NCBI GenBank assembly: GCA_015680905.1
Contig: CM027382.1
Coordinates: forward strand, 22,541,501-22,605,500
Length of the DNA: 64,000 nt
Direction of reading: 5' to 3'
Origin: Coptis chinensis
Lineage: Eukaryota > Streptophyta > Magnoliopsida > Ranunculales > Ranunculaceae
Shown here: positions 21,491 to 30,890 of the stretch, one piece after another
How positions within the stretch are numbered: position 1 is the first letter of the stretch
Layout of the letters: each line of letters begins with the position of its first letter
The notes under the pieces: model-generated
Database searches by the model: none
What the model saw: only the letters and a program-made list of their open reading frames with translations
What the model was told of the DNA's origin: nothing
Translations under genes and position numbers: made by a program

Positions 21491-21635
21491 GTTTTATCGC
21501 TATCTTCATTTTAATTCGCGGAAACCCCGCAAAAAAAGCACGGAAAAATATAATTATTACATGATTATTAAACACATAATTGACCAAAATGCTATGTCTC
21601 TCGAGGTTTAATATTACAGTTTTGGGTGCTTATCA

Positions 21636-23386
21636 AGTATCATGGCTAAAAAGCTAGAACTGCACCCTAGGCCTGTTACCTTTATTTCTGACAGGCAAAA
21701 GGGTTTGATTCAAGCTGTTAAGGCTCTATTCCCTATAGCACAACATAGGTTTTGTTTCAGGCACATGTATAAGAACTTCAAAAAACTTTCCAAGGGTGAC
21801 TATATGGAACAACTTGCCTTGGCTGCATCAAAGGCATATAAAATAGAAGACTTTGGAAGGTGGATGGAAGTGATAAAGAAAGAAAACATTAATACATGAA
21901 AGTGGCTGCAAAAAGAGGGATATGAAACATGGGCTAGATCTCACTTTTCTAAGGAACTTAAAGCTGAACAGGTATGCAGCAATTTGTCAGAGTCTTTCAA
22001 TAGTTGGATTTTAGAGCTCAGAGACCTTCCAATTGTCAGTTTACTAGACCAATATCACTTTCTGTTAATGAGTTTGAGGTACAAGAGGAGACAAGCTTGT
22101 AAAGGATAGGATGAAAATGGATTGGTCCCTAGAGTGAATAAGCACATAGCTAAGATGATAGAAATATGTCCATCCTACATCTTTGAAGGTTCAAATGATG
22201 ATCTTTTTGTTGTGAAGAATTACCATGGTGATAGGTGGAGGGTCAATATTGTGGACCACACTTGTGAATGTAGGGTATGGCAGATGACTGGAATTGTATG
22301 TGTTCATGCTGTGAGAGTGTTTTTACCAAGAAGAGTTGAGTGGGTTGAGTACTATAACTCTTACTTCTAGGTCTCAGAGTATAATCTAGCTTACATGAGT
22401 AATGTGAAGCCCATGAAAGATGTCAAAGACTGGCCTAAACCTATAAGTGTTTATATATTTGCCTGGTTTAATATGCTTATGTTATTTACACTAAATTATA
22501 GTAACTAATCTTCTATTAATCTTAAATTTTCTTAGGATCCAACCAAACTTGTCAAACCACCTCCTTTGGTGAGTGGTATTGGAAGGCCTAAAAAGCAGAG
22601 AATCCGTGCTGAGGATGAAAATGAGAATGGTCATGTGCAAAAAAAGAGGAAAATGACTTGTAGAAAATGTAAAGGAGAAGGGCATAATGCAAGGTCATGT
22701 AAGGGTCTTTCTGCATCAAAAATAGCAAGCAATGCAAAGAATAAAGCACCAAGATTGAAACATAAACCTTGGACAAGGTCTAGAATTGTCACAGGAGAGT
22801 CCACTTGCATGGATAGGGCAAAGTAAGTTAAGTTTATTAATATTTGTTTAGCTACATTGTTTATACTAAAATGTTTTTACTACGTAGTTTATACTTTGTA
22901 AACCTTGGCTGAAAGATTGTAAGAAAGACACAGGGTGGCATTAGGAAGGCAAAAAAAAAAAAAAGTGGTTTGCAAAGTGGAAGTGATGCTCCTCCAAGTA
23001 AGTCCATAGCAGAACCAACAAGCAATGCTCCTCCAAGTGAGTCCATATCAGAACCACCAAGCAATGCACTAGTAAGAGTGGCACCAGTGAGACATGAATA
23101 CCCTAAAAAGAGCTAACACTATGGACCAACATTATTCAAAGCACCAGAGCACAGACATACTATGGGTGACTTGATTAGAAAGCAAGGAGAGGGGAAAAAG
23201 AATAGTGCAAGTGTGCTAGTTGCTACAAGACAAGTTGTGAAGGGAGTAGGAGCAACTTTTGCAAGTGTTACAGCTCCTTTCAAAGCACCAATAGTTGTGA
23301 AGGGAACAACAAGAAATAAAGCACAAGCAAGTGTTACAGCTCTTGTCTATCAAAGCTCTAACACTTGTGAAGCCAGTATAAGCTAG
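21636..23386 (+). pseudogene. MULE (Mutator-like) transposase, C-terminal half
   Basis: Cuts and moves Mutator-like DNA transposons. 21642-21899 is the end of the MULE transposase domain (PVTFISDRQKGLIQAVKALF, then HRFCFRHMYKNFK). 22122-22370 has the SWIM finger (CECRVWQMTGIVCVHAV). 22540-22818 has a basic tract and a CCHC knuckle (CRKCKGEGHNARSC), ending at a donor AAA|GTAAGT. A last exon opens after CACAG near 22936 and is low-complexity, repeating GTTACAGCTC. Stops interrupt at 21897-21899 (Trp expected, TGA), 22107-22109, 22368-22370 (TAG) and about 23115 (TAA). The N-terminal half is missing because element Y's LTR abuts at 21635. Typical plant MURA-like architecture; dead. Confidence 0.85.
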
Positions 23387-23968
23387 ACTTGGATGAATAT
23401 ATGTTACAACTCCTTTCAAAGCACTAGCCAGTTTGCTTTTGATATTCATGTACAACTGCTTTTGGAAAGATTTCTTTTGGAATATATGTGTATAGAGTTG
23501 GACTATTTCTTTTGCAATATGTATAGAATGTTCTATTTCTTTTCAGTGATTTCTTTTGTAGTATTTAATAATTATATGGCGTATTTTCTATTTAAATTGC
23601 ATTAAATATTATGTTAAATTTTATTAAGAAAATGTTTGCAGTTTTGGTGATTCAAGTATGAGATATTTACTTGCAGTTTTTAGACTGTGCATAGGATGGC
23701 AGAAAATCAGAAAGTGTCTGCAGTTTTGGTGATTCAAGTGTGAGATATTTATTTGCAGTTTTTAGACTATGCATAGGGTGACAGATTCATTTTACTAGGC
23801 TGGCTTGTATTGGCAGATTCATTTCAGTCAATGCCTCGTGAATCATCAAAACACCGTATTCACTTTCTATAAAATCATACTACATACTACACCCCCTAAC
23901 ACATCTCACATCAATCTTTTCTCATCTCTTAACTCTATTCTCATCTCAAGTTGCAACAGTTGGAAGTC

Positions 23969-24565
23969 ATGGATGCAGGGAGAATAGCAAGAATTCAGCT
24001 TCATAAAAAGAAAATTGATGATTCTTTTGAGCAGATCAAAGCATTGTTAAAAGAAAAGAAAGATAAGCAGGTGTTTTTAGAGTTGATGGAAAATGAAGGC
24101 CAAATGAGTTTCAAGGTCTGCAAGGAATGCAGTAATATGTGTTATTTAGAGTTGACTGATACCATAGGGCAATGTCAAGCAGAAGAAGCAACATCACCAT
24201 ATCCTCCACCAGGTTTTGCTCTTAAGCCAGGCTTTGCTCCTCCACCACCAGCAAAGGGATTCGGTTTGAAATTTGCTCCAAAAGCTAAACCACAACCAAC
24301 ACCAGTTCCTCCACCAGCACCACAACCAGCAGCATTCCCTCCACCACCACAACCACAACCACAACAAGTCCCTCCACCACCACCACAACCAGCATCAGCC
24401 TCTCTTTCACCCAGGCGATCAGGAATATTACACACTCTATTTCCCGGAACCATCATAACTTGGTCAATCACAATCACCAGCACATGAAGCTAAAAAAATT
24501 GTATTGGCATTAGCAGCAGCTAGAGTGAACATGAGTAACAAGAAGAACAAGAACAAGATGACCTA
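23969..24565 (+). pseudogene. Proline-rich ORF with N-terminal helical domain, unknown
   Basis: Starts at ATG 23969 (MDAGRIARIQLHKKKIDD). The first 75 residues are charged and helical, with two Cys pairs (KVCKECSNMCYLE). Then comes a Pro-rich region (PPPGFALKPGFAPPPPAKGF) with many PPP runs to about 24400. The original frame ends at 24487, but the +1 frame downstream of about 24411 looks coding (SPAHEAKKIVLALAAARVN, then a K/N-rich tail) and ends at TAA near 24565. I infer a one-base frameshift plus one stop (near 24460). I do not recognise the family. It lies 0.6 kb after the MULE transposase on the same strand and converges on a GRF-finger ORF, so all three may belong to one transposon. Confidence 0.45.
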
Positions 24566-24975
24566 ATATGTAATGTGTCATGGTCTAGTGTTCTGTTTTC
24601 TGTTTTGTGTGTCCAACTTTGATGTTTGTGTCAGTTTGAAGTAGTTTGAACTAGTTTGAGTGTTAGAGTCTTTGTTCTATGTTAGAGTCTCTGTTTAGAG
24701 TCTCTATTCTATGTTGCTTCAATGATTCAAGTGTTCTTTGTTTAGAGTGTTTTGAACAACAACAACAACAACAACAACATACTGCAACTCTTTCAATTAG
24801 ACTTCAAACATGAAACTTACAACTTCAAACATGAAAGTTACAACTTCAACTTCAACTTCAAACTTCAAACTACACTACTGATGATTAAACTAAACTAAAT
24901 ACAAACATGTCAAACCACCCCTTTCCCTTTCACAGTCACTTGTGCTTCAAATCCTTCACACAAATTATCCACTTC
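24566..24975. repeat. Low-complexity spacer with CAA and CTTCAA repeats
   Basis: Convergent 3' region between two ORFs. It includes (ACA)n at about 24753-24779, and ACTTCAA(AC) and GTTTGAGT / GTTAGAGTCT repeats. Nothing coding is seen. Confidence 0.5.
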
Positions 24976-25262
24976 AATTTAAACACAAACTTTAGACTTC
25001 CCATTAGAACTCCCTACTGACGAGCTCCCCCCAACTTGAGAAGACAACTGACTAGGCTTTTGCTTGGGCATTGACTCCTTCAGAGTAGCCTTCATCCATT
25101 GAAAACTCTGGCATTTTGGGCAACTTAAAAACTTTTGACCCCATGAATGAGGTTGTTGTGAAGTTTTCACAAAACGACCTGTATTGCATCTCTTGCCAGG
25201 AGAGCCAATCCAAGGGCATCTATCATACCAATGATCAAGCTTTCTACATGAGAAACAAGCAC
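24976..25262 (-). pseudogene. Small zinc-knuckle / GRF-type zinc-finger ORF
   Basis: On the minus strand the frame reads a CCHC knuckle CFSCRKLDHWYDRC (Cx2Cx4Hx4C), then CPWIGSPGKRCNTGRFVKTS and WGQKFLSCPKCQSFQWM, a GRF-type zinc finger pattern (Cys pair, GRF, a second Cys pair, aromatic end). It has a Ser/Gln/Gly-rich tail ending KSKVCV at 24979. GRF fingers bind single-stranded nucleic acid in several DNA-repair enzymes and occur in many small plant TE-associated proteins. No ATG precedes the knuckle in frame, so the 5' part is absent or in another exon. Convergent with the proline-rich ORF, 0.4 kb apart. Confidence 0.55.
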
Positions 25263-25602
25263 AAGCTTGAAATTAACAGTATGCAACTTTAATTAGTTTT
25301 CCATTGCCACCTGAATTAAGGTACAAAGCCGAGGAAATACCTTCTCCATTTGTGCTTTGGACAAGACAAGTTCACCACAACCTCCCATTTGTGCTTTGGA
25401 CGAGTCAATTGCATCCATTTCCATTTACAGATGCGTCTCCTACTTATAAATGGAAGAGCCCAACGTTAAAATCTAACGATCTGATTCTGCATGAACCAAC
25501 TTATTCAACCAATTTATGAACCGTTGATTTCACTTCACAGGATGCTGACACGTGGCACATGAAGGAAAATGATTGAGAGTAGTTTGGTCAATTCAAGTTA
25601 GC

Positions 25603-25900
25603 AAGGGTGTCATTTAGGGAAAATATTTGGGTGTCATTTAGGGTGTCATTTAGGGAAAATATTTGGGTTCGTTGGATTAAATGAGAGGGATGATGCCACG
25701 TGTCAATTTGCAAGCTTTTGGTCTTGATAGAGTCAATGGGTATTTTCGTCATTTTACATGCTCAAGGGTAAATGTGCCTTTACACATGCACAAAACGGAA
25801 TGAGTTGAGTCAGCTGTGAAATTGGGGACGTAAGTCTAATATGTGAAGAACTGGGGACGAAAGTCTAATTCGATAAGTTGGTGGGGACGTAAGTCTAAAA
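25603..25900. repeat. Putative MULE right terminus with GGGGACG repeats
   Basis: Three copies of TGGGGACG(T/A)AAGTCTAA spaced 28-29 bp (about 25823, 25852, 25881) lie at the outer edge of the MULE gene cluster. Upstream is a 34 bp duplicated block (GGGTGTCATTTAGGGAAAAT). Repeated subterminal motifs are usual in MULE ends. The matching left terminus would lie beyond element Y and is not seen, so this is inference. Confidence 0.4.
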
Positions 25901-26499
25901 AATTGATAAAAGTAACCCAGTACTACAACCATAATTATTCTTCAAATTGTGGGATTGAACCTAATTTTATGTTTAGAAAGTCTTCCACATACCCATAGAA
26001 TCGTAGACAAACATACATTATGTTTAGGGTCAAACACAAAAATCTAAATAGGAATTGACTTTTGAAAGTTTGCCATACTAGGTTTTAAGATAAATCTCCC
26101 TACCCGGTAAACAATTCCATAAAACACCCTTCAAACGAAATAACCCATGAAACCCCCATGTTTTCATAAAAATGGAAATACCCCCATAATGTCTTCTTCT
26201 TTCCTCTCTTTTCAACATGAGATCGAACTCCGGTTTTTTTTGTTTGGCAGAGAAATTACTTCAAAATAACATAAAAAGCAAAAATATTAACATCATTCAT
26301 TTCATGACAAAAAAATAATAATAATACGAAAGTGGTAGTTGTCTCATGACGGTTGTAAATTTGGTTTTTTATGAGACGATTTCGAGATCGAAAACCACTT
26401 GAAGATGATATCATTTGAAAAAACTTGTTCAAGTCGTGATTTTGAAATGCAAAAATTCATATCTCAAAAAGATAAAACAGACTTTCAAAAAAACACTTT
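25901..26499. other. Intergenic, no gene seen
   Basis: AT-rich DNA without coding pattern or notable repeat. Confidence 0.4.
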
Positions 26500-26915
26500 G
26501 TAAAACAAATTTTAATAGAAAAACAGTATGTAAAAATAAATTTGCATAGTGGAATTTCTATGCAAAAAACAAAATTACATAGTGATTGGATTTGGATGGA
26601 AAAACCACTATGTAAAAATAAATTTGTATGCAAAAACAATTTTACATAGTGACGGGAGCCAATTTGTTTAGAATAGATGAAGAAGAAAAATAGAAAAATC
26701 AATCTGTAAAAATAAATTTTCATAGAAGATCACTATATAAAAATAAATTCGCATAGAAAAATCACTACGTAAAAATAAATTTGCATAGTGAAATTTCTAT
26801 GCAAAAACATATTTACATAGTGATGGAATTTGCAGAGAAACATCATTATGTAAAAATAAATTTGCATACTAAAATTTGTATGCAAAAAACAATTTACATA
26901 GTGATGGGAACCGTT
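26500..26915. repeat. AT-rich palindromic array upstream of the M48 gene
   Basis: A motif like CACTATGTAAAAATAAATTT, followed by GCATAGTGAAATTTCTATGC, recurs about five times. Units contain self-complementary TATGTAAA / TTTACATA arms. The array ends about 80 bp before the ATG at 26993. The same arms occur in the Ulp1-like intron and at 6020-6320. Confidence 0.65.
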
Positions 26916-26992
26916 CAAAATAATAAAAGAAGAAGAAGAATAATAAATAAAACAAAACACCCTCTCACCAACAAGCCACAAACATTAGAATC

Positions 26993-27542
26993 ATGAGTTG
27001 GTACAGGAGAGCAAAGCTTGGAATCACCTCATTTCACAATCTCACTAATTTAACTACTCAACTTTATGGTAAGACTATTATTCCTACTAGTAAGACTCCC
27101 ACTACTAGTTTTCAAAGATATTATTACATGTCTGATTATTATATAGTTGGTTCTGCGATTGTGGTTGTTTCTGGGTTTGTGGCTGGTTTTTTGTTTGTTG
27201 TTGGTAATGTGGCTGCTATGTATTATCATGGTGGACATATTGAAAATGTTCCGTATACAAATCGGAAATATTTCGTTGTATGTTCCCCTATGAAGGAGAA
27301 ACTACTAGCAAATTTTATGTTGGAAGAGTACGTATAAGACTAAATATAAAGGAAAACTCTTAGATGAGAAGGATCCTCATAGTGTGAGGGCAAAGTTGAT
27401 ACTGAAGAATATTATTGAAGGATTAGAAAGAGAGGTGAAGTGTAATCTAAATAGTAATGCTTCAGGGGTTTAATCATTAGGGTGAACTAGTATTACCCCC
27501 AACTAGATTAGCCAATTAGGTTTCCCCACCCTAATTTCCCAT

Positions 27543-27582
<40 letters not shown>

Positions 27583-28125
27583 TAGTTAATATTAATCATT
27601 ATGATGAATTTAATTGGAATATATTAGTAGTGGATGAGTTAGCGAGAGGGGGGGAGGGGTGGGGGGGTAATATTAATTAACCCTAATCATTATGATGAAT
27701 TTAATTGGAATATATTAGTAGTGGATGAGTTTGTGATTCATGCATTCGCTATCGGTGGTGGAACTATTTTTATTTTTAGAGAAACGCTAGAAGCGCTTAC
27801 CGATGGTGATGTGGCAACAGTCATTGGCCATGAAGTTGAGCATGTTGTACCTCGACATATCGTTAAATTCCCAAGAATGTTATCAAATCTTCGTAAGCAA
27901 GAAGTGGAAGCAGATTACCTTGGGCTACAATTCATAGCTTCAGCAGGATATGATCCTCGAGTAGTCGAGTAGCACCAGAATTTTTTAGGAAAATGAGTTC
28001 AATTTATCCTAATTTGACAAAAGGAGATCATATGCACCCATCTTTTGAGTAAAGAGCAAACTTATTGGCTCAAGCTCATGTTATGGAACAAGCACTCACC
28101 ATATATGAGGAAGTAAGACCCCACT
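26993..28125 (+). pseudogene. OMA1-like M48 metallopeptidase, broken
   Basis: Plant relatives are inner-mitochondrial-membrane zinc peptidases of the OMA1 type. ATG 26993 opens a frame with a basic, hydroxylated N-terminus (possible mitochondrial targeting) and a membrane helix (VGSAIVVVSGFVAGFLFVVG), then HIENVPYTNRKYFVV. A frameshift near 27330 leads to KTKYKGKLLDEKDPHSVRAK, ending at a stop 27471. After a repeat-filled gap, 27720-28125 resumes with VIHAFAIGGGTIFIF, the zinc motif GHEVEHVVPRH (HExxH) and EVEADYLGLQF carrying the third ligand Glu. Stops occur at 27970 and about 28050. The membrane segment normally between HExxH and the Glu motif is missing. Ligands survive, but the protein cannot be made whole. 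Confidence 0.75.
27546..27725. repeat. (TG)n and a ~60 bp direct repeat in the M48 pseudogene
   Basis: (GT)n occupies about 27546-27577. It is followed by two copies of ATCATTATGATGAATTTAAT...GTAGTGGATGAGTT, at about 27594-27641 and 27684-27731, separated by a G-rich stretch. The second copy runs into the coding frame at VVDEF, so the duplication replaced an exon or intron border. Confidence 0.7.
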
Positions 28126-29259
28126 GTCCAGTCAATTACAGTCGTGGTCGGAGTATTTTGGTAACTTAGTTTTCAAACGTAAAGCCTGAGATATGGAAAT
28201 GAATAGTATAGTTTGCAATGAAGTGAAAACGAATGTAGATGAGTAGATGTTTTTACCTGAACATCGTCTTCGAAGTGTATTTTTTTTTTCGATAGGATAT
28301 TTTCAAAGTTAGCAGTGGGGAAGTGAGCGTAGCAAGGGTAGGAGATGAGAGGAGGAGGAAGATGAATGAGGGAGATGAAGAGAAGGGCGGAGAACAAAAA
28401 ATAATAAACTCAAGAACGCATACGCTCACTTGATTATATTTCATCCTAAACCGAACTGAATCGATAAGATATATTACAAACCGAAACTGAACCGTCCCGA
28501 ACCGAAAACTATAAAATCATTTAATTTCAACCACACAATTAATAAACATAAACAAAATTAATCATAAATATTACTAAAATGTCATCATATCGGTTCGGTG
28601 GGTGGGCAAACTCGTAACCAAACCAATATCTTATCGGTTTGGTTCAAGATTGGTAACACAAAAGAGAAATTGCACAACTTAAGTATGGAGTTACTCAATC
28701 AAGAATAACACAAATCATCTCTCCACAAGGATCCGTAGGTGGCACTGAAATACAAATGGCATTTCCGCAAAGGAGAAATTACTAATTCTACCTTTGCCAC
28801 TGGACCATCGGGTTCCTCCATGTCCTTCCATGAATCCATGTATTGGGGTTGATCAAGTTAAAATGGTAAGTAGGGTAATCTTGAAACAACAAAAAAGATA
28901 ATATATTATTATAAAAAAAAAACAAAAAAAAACAAAAAAGAAAATATGTTGTTTGATTAATTATGTTGCAAAATGCTTAAAAGTGCACATGACCACGATC
29001 AATACATGTGGTCAAGTCAATGCTACATCTAGGTGATGACATTTTAGTGTCCTTATTAATCCGAATTATGTTAAGTTCGCCACAATAGGAGGTACAAGAT
29101 GAAGGTCCTTTATCATTTAGGTTTCAGTGGATTTGTCTAACAGTTCATTATGTATTTATCTATCGGTCTAAAGTATACTCAAGCACTTGGCAATGGGCTC
29201 AAGCATGCATATTGAAGTCTTGACTTGGGGACCAAAATTGGAGTTACATAAATTGGAAT
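28126..29259. other. Intergenic between M48 pseudogene and copia element
   Basis: No gene recognised. CCGAACCGAA / CGAAACTGAACCG short repeats lie at 28447-28515 and an A-rich tract at 28910-28950. The 5 bp before the copia LTR (GGAAT, 29255-29259) are its target-site duplication. LINE ORF2 does not visibly continue here, although this was the pre-insertion neighbour of 34907. Confidence 0.45.
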
Positions 29260-29973
29260 TGTTGGAGTTATCCCTCACATGAGGAAGAAGGAGAGAGTCC
29301 GGTGGTGTTTGCATGAAGAAGTTTGAGCGAGCGAAAGCTCGGAAATGGTCTTGCCCAAGGGAGCCTTGGAGAGAAAAAGAAGATAGTTTTTTTTTTCAGC
29401 TCCTTTCCGAAAAACATGTCTACTGGACTTTTCTGATGAAAAGCGAAGAGGGCGCGCGTGCTCGAATTGGTCTATCTAAGTGCGCTCCCGCGCTCAGGTC
29501 TAAATTCGTCAAAATTTCTGTTTTTCTGAAACAGCGAGATAGCGAGTTGGTATAAAAATAGAAATATGTTTTTGGGAAAACCTAACACAAAAAGTTACGA
29601 AAAAGAAACCCAATTTTGAGAGAGATAAAAATTGAGAGATAACCTTTACAGAGAGAAAAGCCTCTAAAGATAGAGGAGTGATCTAATAAGGTGGAGAGAC
29701 TTGAGAGGAGTGATTGTAATCTTCCTTCCCACGTTATAAAAGGATTAGCTCTTGTGGAAGTAGGCACCATTGGCCGAACCACATTACATCTTTATGTTGT
29801 GGTATGTTTTACTTTCTTTACATTATTATTATTTGTTTGTGATAGTTGTTTAGAGAGTTGGGCATACTAGGTTGGTTGTAGTGAAAGTTTAGATTTTTGT
29901 CTGGGGATTGTAGTTGGTCCAAGGGCAAGTTATCTTAGTAGTAGAGATAGATTGGTATCGCTATTCCCCAACA
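29260..29973 (+). repeat. copia 5' LTR
   Basis: TG..CA ended, 714 bp. It begins TGTTGGAGTTATCCCTCACA. It differs from the 3' LTR by scattered substitutions and small indels, so the insertion is not very recent. Confidence 0.95.
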
Positions 29974-29975
29974 AG

Positions 29976-29987
29976 TGGTATCAGAGC
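29976..29987 (+). other. copia primer binding site (tRNA-iMet)
   Basis: TGGTATCAGAGC, two bases after the LTR end, is the standard plant initiator tRNA-Met primer site. Confidence 0.9.
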
Positions 29988-30082
29988 CAGGTTAGATTAA
30001 CCTAGATTGTTATCCAAACCTTGCCCAGAAGGTGTTTGATAAAATTCCTAAGAGGAGGTTTGAGTTGAAATAGCTTGTAGAG

Positions 30083-30890
30083 ATGGACCATTCTATGAAC
30101 ACTCAAATGACTAGTCTGAATAGAGCTAACTATACTATTTGGAAAGCCAAGATGGAAAACTTGCTCTATTGCAAGGACTAGGCACAACCCATTGAGAATG
30201 GGGGAGTAAAACTGGAAGCGACTGCTTTGGCTGAGTGGAGCAAGCTTGACAGAAAAGCAATAGGGTACATTTGACAATAGATTGATGACAGTGTCTTCCA
30301 CCATGTATCCCAAGAGACAACTGCTTTTTGCTCGTGGAAGAAACTCGAAGACCTCTATGAAAGGAAGTTGGCCGAAAACAAAGTGTTGCTCATTAAGAAG
30401 TTTGCTAACACGAAGTACAAAGAAGATTCTTCAATGTCTGAGCATCTTAATAAAGTACATAATACCATTAATCAGTTGCACTTGATGAAGATTGATATGG
30501 GTGACAAAGTTAAGGCTTTGTTCCTATTAAACTCTCTACCCGAAAATTGGGAGACCTTAGCAGTTTCTCTTAACGGAGCCGCTAAGGATAGAGTTATTTC
30601 CATGGAGATTATTACCAGGGCATTGTTGAATGAGGAGACAAGAAGGGGTTCACGAACCAGCTCTCTCACTCAGAGATCCATGTCACAGAGAAACGGGGGA
30701 GAGGAAGGAGCAGAAAACCATCTCATTCTAGAGGTGATGACAAAAGTAAATCTAGGGGTGAAACAAGAACTCCTAAGGTAGAGAGACAATGTTATTATTG
30801 TGCCACCAAGGGTCACTTCAGATATGAGTGCAGAACACTGAAGACGGATGAGAAGAATAACTATGTACATGAAGACATGGTAAAGAGGAA
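30083..30890 (+). pseudogene. gag: copia gag
   Basis: Structural polyprotein. ATG 30083 opens MDHSMNTQMTSLNRANYTIW, a usual copia gag opening. Stops occur at about 30179 and 30273. The capsid core then reads WKKLEDLYERKLAENKVLLI and VKALFLLNSLPENWETL. After about 30680 the frame shifts, and a CCHC knuckle follows at about 30790 (CYYCATKGHFRYEC). Confidence 0.9.

Larger units (their letters stand above)
12955..21635 (-). mobile_element. Element Y: Athila-like Ty3/gypsy retrotransposon, heavily decayed
   Basis: Minus-strand order: LTR starting at 21635 (TGATAAGCACCCAAAACTGT), leader, gag (18515-17055), protease, RT, RNase H, integrase (ending about 12955). The coding order PR-RT-RH-IN and the motifs are those of the Athila lineage. 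Y differs from X in LTR sequence beyond the first ~20 bases and in gag details, so it is a separate family. No 3' LTR is found on the left, so the element is incomplete or rearranged. Lesions are many short indels rather than large deletions. Confidence 0.8.
20771..21635 (-). repeat. Y 5' LTR, U3 part
   Basis: On the minus strand the LTR begins at 21635 with TGATAAGCACCC and abuts the MULE sequence at 21636. It contains a tandem duplication (21131-21490) and ends here at a TATA-like promoter. Only the first ~20 bases resemble the X/W/Z LTRs. Confidence 0.55.

Noticed and set aside
21636..21640. AGTAT as a TSD for element Y
   Set aside because: No matching copy next to a TG..CA end on the left side of Y.
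24175..24483. Cys/Gly- and Trp-rich minus-strand ORFs opposite the proline-rich ORF
   Set aside because: Composition is the complement of CCA/CCT proline codons; they are antisense shadows.
28173..28444. Minus-strand ORFs rich in Ser/Leu/Pro
   Set aside because: Purine-rich plus-strand DNA read in reverse; no domain, no consistent start.
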